DNA of 64,000 bases, from the NCBI GenBank assembly GCA_028753945.1, contig JAPNXP010000005.1:2232001-2296000 (forward strand), in the 5' to 3' direction. The DNA comes from Hexactinellida sp. DTS-2022 (taxonomy: Eukaryota; Porifera; Hexactinellida). Positions 9,824 through 19,925 of this stretch are shown piece after piece; position 1 is the stretch's first letter, and each line of letters begins with the position of its first letter. The notes beneath the pieces were generated by a model that saw only the letters and a list, made by a program, of their open reading frames with translations, had not been told where the DNA came from and did no database searches. The position numbers and the translations under genes are program-made.

Positions 9824-11265
9824 TCAGACAGTATAATCTTGAAGATGTCTAGGGGGTTTCCTTTCTCGACCTGGGTAACGAGGGTTCTGTATTACCTGTG
9901 TTGCCTCCTCAGGGGAGTCGGAATCGCTATCTGAATCATCGTCCCTCCACCTGTGCTCGGAAAATTGGGAACCTGTGTCTTGATCTCCCGAAGATTCAAC
10001 TGAATCCGGTTCCTTTTGGAACTCCATTCCGCCAAGCCATGGCAGATTTGCATTTATTGCTTGATATTCTTTCTGTACACCGTCATCTATGTTATCTAGA
10101 GTGCTACCTCTGCCGGTTCTTTCCACTTGTACTACATCTGGACCATTACTTATATATTTTTTGATATTGTCGAGGTGGACCCAGTTATCCCTCCTATCCA
10201 AACGCAATTTTACTTCCGGGCCTTTCCTTTTCAGCACCCTATAGCGTCCGTGATACTTTTCAGTCAGCGAGTCACCCATTGTGTTGCGCCGAAGCATGAC
10301 ATTGTCCCCCTCCTTAATATTTGATTCAACTCTTCCCTTATTGCAATATTTGCGCGCACGAGCGAGGTTTTTCTCAATATTCCCTATAGCTATTTCCTTT
10401 AGCTCAGCTTGTTTTCTCTTGAGGGCCTGCAAATATTCCCCATGAGAATTTCTTTGGTTATCTCCAAGATGCTGACACCACGAGTCAATTGGAGAAGAGG
10501 CTCATGCCCAAAGTTGAGTATGTGTGGCGAAAGGCGGCTGGTGCCATTGACCATTCCGTTAATGTGAAAACTAACCTCAGCAAGTAATTTTGGCCAAGAT
10601 CCTTTGGAAAGTTGGCGGTCCATCTGAAGGCATCTTATGACTTGCTTTACAAAGCCAATATTTCTCTCCGCCATCCCATCACATTGCGGATGATAAGCCG
10701 TAGTTCGTTTCTTGTTTATTCCTGCCCTCTGACAGAAGTCCCTGAACGTTTGTCCTTCGATATTGGCACCTCTGTCACTCAAAATAAACTTGGGCATGCC
10801 ATGCCCCCTATACACCCAGCCCTGCTCGAACGGATCCAAAAGTGTATTTGCTTCCTGATCCTTTAACGGTAGAATCTCGACGTAACGTGTAAAGAGATCA
10901 ACCATCAATAGAAAATATCTATATCCTGAGCACTCATCGTCCGTCCACGGGAGTGTCCCAATATCCATTGCCACTGCTTCATCGGGAATGCCCTCACCAA
11001 TATCCATTACACAAGTTGGCTCTCGAGCTTGAGTTTTGTGTTTGCCTTTTTGACATACCAAGCATCCACGACAAAAGGACTTTACATCACGAGGCATGTC
11101 TAACCAAAAGAAACTTTTTCGTAACGAGCGCAAGGTTGCGGCTTGTCCGAGGTGATGTTGTGCGTGAATTACACGGATTACCTCGTTGCGAAGATGTTCA
11201 GGAACTACAAGACGTTCTTCGAACCGTAATGCGCCATCTGCAGTGTTCAGTCTGTCGGCTACTTT
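9824..11265 (-). pseudogene. Integrase portion of the gypsy pol, broken by one stop and one frameshift
   Basis: The frame of the upstream pol ORF continues in register after a single TAG (near 11266) through the zinc-binding region (HAQHH, then CRGCLVC near 11080-11150) into the integrase core: MDIGTLPW, ILSDRGANIEG and QCDGMAERNIG supply the D, D and E residues. The core frame is open to 10399. Around 10495 the frame shifts and the C-terminal part continues in the frame 10432-9824 (DNVMLRRNTMG, KYHGRYRVLKRKGPEVKLRL, DNWVHLDNIKKY), which is the gypsy integrase C-terminal beta-barrel followed by an acidic SDSDSDS tail. Integrase joins the cDNA to host DNA. Whether the stop and shift are real damage, recoding sites or sequence errors cannot be decided here. 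Confidence 0.9.
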
Positions 11266-13614
11266 CTATAACTGTCCTGTCGTGATCCTCACATCTTGAT
11301 CTAACTGATCCAGAGCGTCCGCTATGACTTGATCAAGTTTCTGCTGTTCTGCGATCCTTAGATACATGTCTTCCTTAGCTGCAATCTGGAAAATCTTTTC
11401 CTCAATTACGTCCTCATTATTAATATCTTCATCCAAGCTCATCCCTGGTTTGCGACTCAGGTAGTCCGCAACCTGATTCTCCTTTCCCGGCCTGTAATCA
11501 ATCCTAAATGGTAATTCCTGAAGTTCCATTAACCAACGGGCGTATGTATGCTTAGGGTCCCTTTGAGACTGCAGCCATTTTAGAGGGCAGTAGTCAGTTA
11601 GTAGCACAATACTTGCAGCCCCTTTCAGGTATACCGACCATTTCCGACACGCTGCCACCAGTGCCCATGCCTCCAGCTGTCCCGACGAATAATTTTTCTG
11701 TGCAGAATTCAATGATGAGGAGAAAAACTGAATAGGCCGTAATTTGCCCGTTTCTTTGTCCAGCTGTGACAACACTGCGGCCACTCCTCTATAACTCGCA
11801 TCCCCTTCCACATAAAACTCAGCCTGCCAGTCTGGGTGGGCAAGAGATACTGGTTCTCTTACCAGCTGTGTGCGAAGCAGTTCGAAAGCTGTCCGACATT
11901 GCGAATTCCATTGCCAACACTTTCCTTTCTGTAAGAGAGCATACAAGGGCTCAGCAATCTTGGATAAGTCCTTCATGTAGCAACGATAGTAATTCACAGT
12001 ACCTAAAAACCTTTGCAGTTCTGTAATAGTTGTGGGGTGAGGAAAGGTTTCTAATTTGTGTACATAATCTGGCACGGGACTCCTCCCCGTCATCGAGATT
12101 TGGTGACCGAGGAATTCAACTTCTCTGTACCCAAGTTGACACTTGTCCTTCCGTAACTGTAGACCTGCCTTGTCGATACGCTGGAATACAGTCTTCAAAT
12201 CTTGAAGGTGATCTTCGAATGTAGACGAAAAAACTAGGATATCATCAACGTAGCTTTCGCAGTTGGGTGCTTTATCTAGTGCCCTATCCATCACTCGCTG
12301 AAATGTAGCTGGCGCATTGCATAACCCGAAGGGCATTACTAACATTTCGTACATCCCCCTTGGCGTATGGAAAGCTGTTTTCTCTACATCTTGTTGATCA
12401 ATTGGGATAGCCCAATACGCTGACGCAATATCTAGTTTAGAGAAGTAACTTTTCCCTGCCAATTTGTCGAATATCGAATGTGGATCGGGTAGACTGTAAT
12501 TATCTCTTTTGGTTACGGCATTTAGCCGACTGTAGTCGATGGCAAATCGTAAAGTTCCATCTCTTTTCTTGACCATCACCACATCAGATGACCATGGAGA
12601 TTTGCTTGGCCTACAAATGGGTGGATCTGCTGCGAGCATTTCCTCTAACTGCCTAGATACCTCTGACTCCCAGTGCGGAGGAATACGTTTGGGGCGCGAC
12701 TTTTGGGGTAGTGCATCTCCTGTAATAATTGAATGGGACTCGTTAAGCTTGCATCGATTCGGACGTTTGTGGTGTCGTGCGAACAAGAAGTCATATTCCG
12801 AAGTCAGCGCTTTGAGCTTGCAAACGTAACTAGGATTTAACTCAGGGCAGATAAGTCTCTCGCACGATTTCCCTACCGTTTCCACCACATCTCCTTGTTT
12901 TGCCACTCTTGCACGACTCAGGGCTGTTGCCCCACTGAGAGAGTCTTCAACGCGAATCCAAGTTCTCCCGAGGCGAATCTGTCGGTTGGCCCAGTCAAAC
13001 GTGATTGTACCATGTTGTTCCATAAACTTTCTGCCTAGAAGTAGAAGTGGCTCCTTGCTATCAAGCACCTGTAATCGCTCCATTACCGGTTCGGAGTTGC
13101 CTATCCGTACCGACGCGTCGACATAACCCCGAACTCGTACTGGGTTATCGCACAAGCCATATACCTTACTCGATGAGGGTATCATGTCCTTAGCCAGTTG
13201 AAGTTGCACTGCTGTATTGTAATCAATGGCGCTAGGTTTCGCACCAGTATCCAACATCGCAGCCACGTTGTAAGGACCGATCTTGACTTGGACAGTTACG
13301 GATTCTTCTCCTGTAGATGCTTGGTATATCCTACGCTTCTGATCTTTCGGTTTTCTTGCCTGACGGGGACAATCAAATGGCTTGTGACCAGCTTCACCGC
13401 AAATATAGCAATGTCTGTTCGGGCAATCACGGATCAGATGATTGCATGAGCCACATGCGTAACACTTGAGACGTTCTGTTCTGGTCCTCCTTGGGTATTG
13501 TGGTTTGCTTGAATCGGACGGTCTGGACGCTAGGAGGGGTGGCCCCTCGCGGACTTGATTCATCACTCTCGTTCTCCTTTGGAGCTTCCACATCAGCAGG
13601 ATCCTCATGGACAA
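11266..13614 (-). CDS. pol: Gypsy-type pol: zinc knuckles, protease, reverse transcriptase, RNase H
   Basis: 782 codons. Two CCHC zinc knuckles at residues 51-64 (CYACGSCNHLIRDC) and 69-82 (CYICGEAGHKPFDC) show that the gag C-terminus is read in this frame. The aspartic protease motif DTGA is at 122-125. The reverse transcriptase has LRFAIDYSRLN, SKLDIASAYWAIPI, VMPFGLCNAPATFQ and the catalytic YVDD at 455-458. RNase H starts about 598 (VEGDAS) and has a LTDYCPL motif where most relatives have TDHxxL. The first codons overlap the gag frame by 187 nt, so a true protein would start by frameshift from gag, not at the first ATG. It ends at a single TAG, beyond which the same frame runs into integrase. 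Confidence 0.95.
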   Translation of the reverse strand: MSMRILLMWKLQRRTRVMNQVREGPPLLASRPSDSSKPQYPRRTRTERLKCYACGSCNHLIRDCPNRHCYICGEAGHKPFDCPRQARKPKDQKRRIYQASTGEESVTVQVKIGPYNVAAMLDTGAKPSAIDYNTAVQLQLAKDMIPSSSKVYGLCDNPVRVRGYVDASVRIGNSEPVMERLQVLDSKEPLLLLGRKFMEQHGTITFDWANRQIRLGRTWIRVEDSLSGATALSRARVAKQGDVVETVGKSCERLICPELNPSYVCKLKALTSEYDFLFARHHKRPNRCKLNESHSIITGDALPQKSRPKRIPPHWESEVSRQLEEMLAADPPICRPSKSPWSSDVVMVKKRDGTLRFAIDYSRLNAVTKRDNYSLPDPHSIFDKLAGKSYFSKLDIASAYWAIPIDQQDVEKTAFHTPRGMYEMLVMPFGLCNAPATFQRVMDRALDKAPNCESYVDDILVFSSTFEDHLQDLKTVFQRIDKAGLQLRKDKCQLGYREVEFLGHQISMTGRSPVPDYVHKLETFPHPTTITELQRFLGTVNYYRCYMKDLSKIAEPLYALLQKGKCWQWNSQCRTAFELLRTQLVREPVSLAHPDWQAEFYVEGDASYRGVAAVLSQLDKETGKLRPIQFFSSSLNSAQKNYSSGQLEAWALVAACRKWSVYLKGAASIVLLTDYCPLKWLQSQRDPKHTYARWLMELQELPFRIDYRPGKENQVADYLSRKPGMSLDEDINNEDVIEEKIFQIAAKEDMYLRIAEQQKLDQVIADALDQLDQDVRITTGQL

Positions 13615-14146
13615 GTTGTATGCGACATCCCCGATCTAATGGAATTCCTTTTTCCACGAGCGTTTTTCGAAGCACTGTACTGAATTGTAGAGCATCGTCC
13701 GCTGTCAGGTCATCGCCCTTGGTTCTAACCCATTCCTTTAGTTTAGTTTGCACTTCCAAGGGTACTTGAGTTACCATAAACACGCATGCCGCTTTCGCTT
13801 TTATCCCAGCTTTTATTGCCTCCTCAAGGTACTTGGCAAAGAAATCTTGAATTGGTTCACCTGGAATCCATGCCATACCACGGAAACGCGCTGCTGAGTC
13901 GAAGACGTCTTCGTCTGGATCCAGGCGATCCTTTAGATAAGTGAATGCGTCCGCCAGGGTATCCTTAGAAACTGCCCCCAGTACTACTTTCTCTTCAAGC
14001 CGGCCGCGCTTTACATAGGCTGGCAAAAGTTTGACAGCTGCCTTTTCATCCATTGATGCTACTGCAGCCACAAATAAGGGTTGCCATGTCGCGATGGTCT
14101 GGCCGTCCTTCAACGGTGGAATAGCCACAGTAAGAGGCGTTGCCAT
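13427..14146 (-). CDS. gag: Gypsy-type gag (capsid) protein
   Basis: 239 codons beginning 22 nt after the 5' LTR. The protein has the alpha-helical gag-capsid pattern: W..F...V, a run of A/L-rich helices, AFTYLKDRL, then RFRGMAWIPGEPIQDFFAKY, as in Ty3/gypsy gag. The zinc knuckles are not in this frame but in the overlapping pol frame, so this product lacks a nucleic-acid binding tail unless a frameshift occurs within the overlap (13427-13614). Gag forms the particle in which reverse transcription occurs. Confidence 0.8.
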   Translation of the reverse strand: MATPLTVAIPPLKDGQTIATWQPLFVAAVASMDEKAAVKLLPAYVKRGRLEEKVVLGAVSKDTLADAFTYLKDRLDPDEDVFDSAARFRGMAWIPGEPIQDFFAKYLEEAIKAGIKAKAACVFMVTQVPLEVQTKLKEWVRTKGDDLTADDALQFSTVLRKTLVEKGIPLDRGCRIQLVHEDPADVEAPKENESDESSPRGATPPSVQTVRFKQTTIPKEDQNRTSQVLRMWLMQSSDP

Positions 14147-14168
14147 GGTTTGAGTAGTTTGTTATTTA

Positions 14169-14348
14169 TGTTAGAAACTATGTGAAAGAACTATGCCGAA
14201 GCGATAATGTAATAATAGTAAATAGAAATAACAAACAGATTAGACAAACATAACAGAATATAGTTGTTACTACTTATAGCTATCCTAAGCCTACTAAACT
14301 AAGTATACTAGATAGCACCTTGTGTGGTACTATAACTAAATCATAACA
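14169..14348 (-). repeat. 5' LTR of the gypsy element
   Basis: 180 bp, same as 9599-9778. Transcription on the - strand would start in this copy. Only 22 nt separate it from the gag ATG, and no primer-binding site starting with TGG lies directly next to the LTR. Confidence 0.9.
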
Positions 14349-14357
14349 TTATAACTA

Positions 14358-14620
14358 CCGTATTTCCTTGAATAGTAGCCCCCTCTCGAATAATCACCCC
14401 CCTTGAATAATCGCCCCCCCCCAAATAGGTACTAATTATTTTTTGACACTGCCTAGAATAACCGTTGATATCAAATAATCGCCTCCTACAATTATTGACT
14501 CTCTCAAAAATGATTATATTCCACAAATATTCGCCATTCTCGAAAATCATAACATTTCACTTGGGCCTAAATTGGGCTTGAAATTAATAATCGCCCCGGC
14601 TACTATTCAAGGCCACACGG
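14358..14620. mobile_element. TA-flanked MITE, 263 bp
   Basis: Ends CCGTATTTCCTTGAATAGTA and, in complement, CCGTGTGGCCTTGAATAGTA. TA flanks both sides (14356-14357 and 14621-14622). The interior has CGAATAATCRCCCCCC blocks. The palindrome copy at 40280 lacks this segment, confirming insertion after the arm existed. A Tc1/mariner-type relative is likely. Confidence 0.75.
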
Positions 14621-16099
14621 TATATAGTGATATGGTATCCAGGTATACATAGCACCCTCCAGAATTGTGATATGTCATCATCTGATGACGTTATGGTTAT
14701 CTTGTTTGCGAATTATCTTGTTTTTCTAGCATTCTTTTAACATAGTTAAACGCGTTATAAATGTTCAAATTGGAACATGGTTATACCCAGAAGTAGTAGA
14801 ATAAAATATATCGAAATTATAAATGGAATGTTGACACATTCCTCGGTTGCCATGGAAAATGTATATTCCTAAAATGTGCCATAACTCAAAGACTATGAAT
14901 GTTATGTAAACTAGACTGGTACTGATCAGTTCGGAATAGGTAACTTCCTATTCGTCGATAATACATTTTATATGCCTACTTCAATAATTTTTGAGATAGT
15001 GTTCATTACCTAATAATGAATTAAGTGTTAATTATCTCATTATCTCAAAAATTATTGAAGTTAGGCATATAAAATGTATCATCGATGAATAGGAAGTTAC
15101 CTATTTCGGACTGATCAGTACCAGTCTAGTTTACATATCATTCATAGTCTTTGAGTTATGGCACATTTTAGGAAATATACATTTTCCATGGCAACCGAGG
15201 AATGTGTCAACATTCCATTTATAATTTCGATATATTTTACTCTACTACTTCTGGGTATAACCATGTTCCAATTTTGAACATTTATAACGCGTTTAACTAT
15301 GTTAAAAAGTATTCTAGAAAAACAAGATAATTCGAAACCAAAATATCCATAACGTCATCAGATGATGACATATCACAATTCTGGAGGGTGCTATGTATAC
15401 CTGGATACCATATTCCTCTATAGTTATAATACACTTTCCTGCTCTATCATTGCTAATTATTCGAATAAAGTACAATTCTCCATTTTGAAAATTAGAAACT
15501 GGCCTCTTTGTTTTATGGCCTTCTTGGCGACATATTTAGCCGTATATTAAGTAGGCCATGGACCACCCAACATTTCCCTTTGAAAATAGTACTTTAGTAG
15601 GCCTAATAATATTGTTAAATGTATTAAAACTTTGAGACATATTGCTATTTTGAATTCAGATTAGTATTCTACGCATTCGAAGTACCTTATTTCCCGAATA
15701 AGCGCCCCGGCGCTTATTGTTCTCGTGGGCCAAAATTATCTTGAAATATTTGTGAAAAATCCAGAATATAATATTTAGGTCGGTTCTAATGGTTTCCACT
15801 AACAGTATACCTACCGAATTAGCCAAAATCACAGCCTACGTAACTAAAGACTGTTCACGGCATTTAACCATGGATTACTTCAAGTCTTGTATCCAAACTG
15901 CTAAAATAATAATATTTCAAAAGCTACTAGACGTAAACGCTCTAAATCAGTGGTTCCCAACCTTTTCCCAAAAATTTCACGATATTACTCCCTAACCTCT
16001 ATTTTTGCTGTAATTCCCCCCAGCACTACAATGTAGAATTTTGGTATTGAAATAACCTGAAAAACTAACTGAAATATAAATAATACTGTCAATGAGAAC

Positions 16100-16696
16100 C
16101 ATAGGCGTCGACCATGCCGGGGCGGCCGAAGCGTGCCCCTTCATTATAAAATCATGCCGGGGCGGCCAGAGTTCCGCCCCCGGCATGAATCTGCCGAAAT
16201 CCGGTGATTTTTGGTGGAGTTTCGTGATAATTTGGATGTATCCATCATAGATTACTATTTTCTATTAATTCTGAACTCTTTTTAGCAAATTTCCTGCATG
16301 TTTGGACCAGGGTTTTATCCAGGCGTATTAGGCGCTCCTAAAGGAGCGTAATTTGGATGGATTTTGATCTAGGCGTACAAAAATCGTGTCTAGGTGTACA
16401 ATATTGAGAGATGCTCCCATAAACTTAATACAAAATGTGCAAACTAGGCGTACAAAATGAAAAATGAACGAGCTCAAACTAAATCTAGGCGCGCAGAAAT
16501 TTTTGTCTGGATGAAAGCATGGTTTGGACCCACTGAGAACATCGCTGGAAAAGTATTCATACGATTAGTTCGACACGAACCTATTTCGTGAAAACAACTT
16601 TTCGGAAAAACACGTTTTATACTAGGTGAAATTTTAAAAAATATCTAACTCGCCCCGGCATGATTTTCCGAAAAATGTAATAGTTCGACGCCACTG
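16100..16696. mobile_element. hAT-type non-autonomous element II, nested in element I
   Basis: Begins CATAGGCGTCGACCATGCCG, ends GTTCGACGCCACTG. Perfect target duplication ATGAGAAC (16092-16099 and 16697-16704). Its interior (16180-16300 and 16530-16570) is clearly similar to 25373-25560, next to a hAT transposase relic, so it is probably a deletion derivative of that family. CCGGGGCGGCC blocks occur near the ends. Confidence 0.9.
16308..16521. mobile_element. hAT-type non-autonomous element III, nested in element II
   Basis: Begins CAGGGTTTTATCCAGGCG, ends GTCTGGATGAAAGCATG. Perfect target duplication GTTTGGAC (16300-16307 and 16522-16529). The related sequence at 25490-25520 lacks this 214-bp segment and serves as an empty site. 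Interior repeats of CTAGGCGTACAAAA. Confidence 0.88.
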
Positions 16697-17270
16697 ATGA
16701 GAACTGTCAATATTATTAATACTAGGTAATTTTAATTACTCAGTGATTAAATCATTCAGCGAGACAAAGTAATCCAGAAAATTTCATTAATATTTATAAG
16801 TATACCTATGTCGAATTCCTCCCCGAGGATGGCCAAATTCCTCCCCAGGGAGGAATTCCTCCCAGGTTGGGAACCACTGCTCTAAATCATAATAAAGTCA
16901 AGTTTCATTTTGATAATGAGGATGTTCCATCATTTAAGGACACCATTTACCTAATTGGTGCTGACATCACGCAAGATAAATATAAAAGTTGAACTAGGAA
17001 TACATTTAAATAACTATTTTGATTGTAGTTTCTGTAGTTTTCTTTTCGATCCGGTAGATTTTTCAATACATCGTTTCGAATTTAAATTTCGGACTATGTT
17101 CTTTAACAAACAATTGCTAGTAGAAAAAAGTATTCGATTGAGATACCATAGGAAAGGTGTTTGACATTTGGGACACGTAAATCTCCAGAATTGAAAATTC
17201 TCAAATTCTAGTCTTGAAATTGATAATTGAATGAGAATATTTTTGCTGCTACTAATAGCAAATTGTCGCA

Positions 17271-19925
17271 TTAAAGAAAAGTTCTGAAAAGAATTCCCCA
17301 TAAACTGGATACCGCATTAATAACTTCATCAGAAGGATATTTATGCCCCCCTCGATCTGCTAACTCGATGAGAATCAAGTGAGAATCCTCACATTCAAGA
17401 GAAAGACTTTTGAGTTTGGTGAGTAAGGGCACACATTCAGGACACAGAGAAGTAGCGGCTTTAACTTTTTTCGAATATAACTTCGACTTAAATATACTAT
17501 GTAATGCATAACCAGCTATAAAGGTTAAGGCTTGACGAGTTTCTTTAATGGGTGAAAAATCAAAGTTTTGATGGGGAATAAAATAGTAAGAGCTCAGATC
17601 TAGTTCAGGTTTCTCAACATTCTCAGTTTCAATGTCAACAGAAAAAGTGGTAACGAATTCCTTCAATGACGTTTCAAATGTATTATCTTGGCTTCGATAG
17701 AGTTTTAAAATGTTAGGGAGTTTTATTCGGCGTTCGCTTTCAAGAATTTGGCAAATGGATATATTGTAATTACAACCAGACATTACCCTGTATACCCCAA
17801 AGAGTTTTTCTAGAGAATCGTTTTGTATTAAACCTGTCAAGACATAAGAAAAACCACAAGCGTCACTGGTTAAGTAGTTCACAATTCTTTTGTAAAACTC
17901 GGCATGTATGAATTAAGCTGGTAAATGTATGTGAGCTAAGTTTTTCATCTCTACCGATACAGTTGAGTGTCTTCCAATCCTGAAGCCATGAAACAAATCT
18001 AGAAAAGAACTCAAAACGTTCATTCTGTAATGTGAAAACCCTTGAATCAGGATCGAGCAGGCGGATATCTTTCCCTGGACTTTGTATGTTAGACATTTTC
18101 CAAAACCGGGTTATAAGTGAAATAAATTGAGAAGTTTGATTCGAAATGTTATTCTTTTGATTGTATAACAAAACAGCATTGTATGTTGACTGATCTCATA
18201 CCGCAAGAGCCAAATGTACACTTTGCCTTTCAAGTGTGGATGGCCAAACGGCTCTAGATGTTAATTTATGAGCTATCTTGGCATTTGAAAATTGTTCAAG
18301 CTTGTAAATATTTCTGAGATCGATGAAAGAAGCAGTTGAAATCTGATAAGGAAAAGTTCCACCAAAATAATGATCAATAGTGGGAAAGTAAATGTCGTAT
18401 TGGTATCCTTTTGATTTATCCAGTTATTCCGGATACACTTAACTATGTGCACCGGATCAAACATTTAAAAAAATGGATCTTGTAGGGTCTGAAGGGTTAG
18501 GACAAGTTATTTCTAAATTGGATGAATTGTCAGCTAGTAATTTGAATAATCTAACGTTAAGTTGGTAATCGTCTGTACAAATCGCTATTACTCTAAGATC
18601 ACATTTCTCAATGTCAATAATAACTTGTTTACTATTGGAAGTAATTCAGAGGCTTTAGTATTGCAACAGGGGAGAAGTCTAACGATCTCTGACCACTTTG
18701 TGTAAAGGCCTGAAACTTGAAAAGCTAGTACAGTTTTAGCTGGGTCACATTCAGAAGATATGTCCTCTGCATCATCTAAATCCCAATTGATACAAGAGGA
18801 TCCAAAAATGTTTCCACCTTTGTAAGTGTAATCGGTCTTCACATGAATTTCGTCGAGCTGTAAAAGGATATTCCTATTATATTTGTTAAAATCCTTACAA
18901 TAAACTTTAAGATAGTCAATAAAATATGTATCTAATCCCATGTTTGAATATAGTCTTCGGAGTGTTGATGGATGAGGCAAAGAGAGGCATTCCAATGATT
19001 GCAGATAACGGTAACAACCAGAAGATATCAGTTGGGCTTTGAGAGAAAGAACCAATGTTAACACGTTATACCGACGGTTATTTTACTAAGTTTAAAATTT
19101 TCAAGTTGACATAGGATGAACTGTAGTCGAATAGAAATATTCTTTAATTCTTTCGTATCATCTTTCGTTTTCAACTTTTCCACTGTTAGTCTAACGGAAT
19201 CTGTAGCTTGCATGATACCAACCTCAATCTCATCTTGTTGATGCGTATCAAGCTCTTCAATAAATCAGAAATCTGGCGGATATCAGTAATATCGGTAATT
19301 TTAGTCTTTATCTCAACTTCATTTAGAAAACATCTAACATGTAAAGAATCATAAATAAGGATTTGATGTGAGATGATTAGTAAATGTCCAGACAGTATCC
19401 TCTTGAAAACATTTATCGTTGTCTTGCATGAGCGAAAATAGAACCATTGTTGAGCTAAATTTGATATTGAATGCTTCTGTTCAATTTCTTCAATATTTGA
19501 AACAGAGAACTTTTCATTTTCTGTTTAGATTCAGCAAGACTCATCTCAAGAGCTTTTTGAAAATGTCGAAAATCAATTACATTTCGGTCAAACCTTTCTG
19601 CATGTTCAGAAGACCTCTCCAAATACGAAGGACAATTGGGTAGATAAATAGGTTTGTCATTCTTCCGGAGTCCAGGTTTACGGGTAACTTTCTCAACGGT
19701 TCCATCTTGCTGAGGTATCTCAACATGAAGTAAAAGGTCATCGCAACCAAAGTGTTTCGCACAAATTAATACTCTGGTCAACTCCCATGCATCTTCACGA
19801 TGTAAAAATTTACGCCATTCATCCTGAGTATCTTTCGGCCAATGATTTAACATTTCAAATACTGGTGTATACTGTGTACCGTCGTAATTTGAGGTGCGAT
19901 TTGCAACGCTGCATCTGTTTGGCAT
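17271..19925 (-). pseudogene. P-element-like transposase with THAP domain, broken into several frames
   Basis: Read from 19925 downward. THAP zinc finger: MPNRCSVANRTSNYDGTQYT, a W/F helix region, VLICAKHF and the later YLPNCPSYL; the second cysteine of the first pair is an arginine. The piece 19064-18588 has LPHPSTLRRLYSNMGLD and LLQLDEIHVKTDYTYKGGNI, the P-element RNase H-like core with its first acidic residue. The piece 18464-18273 starts MFDPVHIVKCIRNNWINQKD, the GTP-binding insertion region. The pieces 18171-17863 and 17882-17271 have the C-terminal core: LTGLIQNDSLEKLFGVYRVM, NISICQILESERR and IELADRGGHKYPS. At least four frameshifts or stops separate the pieces, so no full protein can be made. 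Cut-and-paste P transposases use GTP as cofactor. Confidence 0.85.

Larger units (their letters stand above)
9599..14348 (-). mobile_element. Ty3/gypsy-type LTR retrotransposon, 4750 bp
   Basis: Two 180-bp LTRs (9599-9778 and 14169-14348) enclose gag, protease, reverse transcriptase, RNase H and integrase in that order on the - strand, which is the gypsy order. Flanking 4-bp duplication TTAT (9595-9598 and 14349-14352). The insertion site is the left arm of the palindromic element: the uninterrupted copy at 40270 reads straight through GTGTATTATAACTATA. There is no env-like frame after integrase. Confidence 0.95.
9463..15561. mobile_element. Palindromic foldback element, copy A (interrupted by other insertions)
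   Basis: Ends are CCATGGCCTACTTAATATAC and the complementary GTAGGCCATGG. Flanks are ACCAC on both sides (9458-9462 and 15562-15566); counting one more base gives ACCACC. The left arm is 9463-9598 plus 14353-14357 and 14623 to about 15005; the right arm is about 15045-15561. The arms are reverse complements of about 0.5 kb with a roughly 40-bp asymmetric centre (15005-15045). The gypsy LTR element and a 263-bp MITE are inserted in the left arm. No protein of its own was recognised. The superfamily is unassigned; 5-6 bp duplications do not suit hAT, MULE or Tc1. Confidence 0.75.
15948..16879. mobile_element. hAT-type non-autonomous element I (outermost of three)
   Basis: Begins CAGTGGTTCCCAACCTTTTC, ends AGGTTGGGAACCACTG. 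Perfect 8-bp target duplication CTCTAAAT (15940-15947 and 16880-16887). Contains element II. The interior near the ends carries repeated AATTCCTCCCC. Without the nested element it is about 0.33 kb. Confidence 0.9.

Noticed and set aside
13491-13769. + strand open frames across 9.9-13.8 kb
   Set aside because: Shadows of the gypsy gag and pol frames on the opposite strand.
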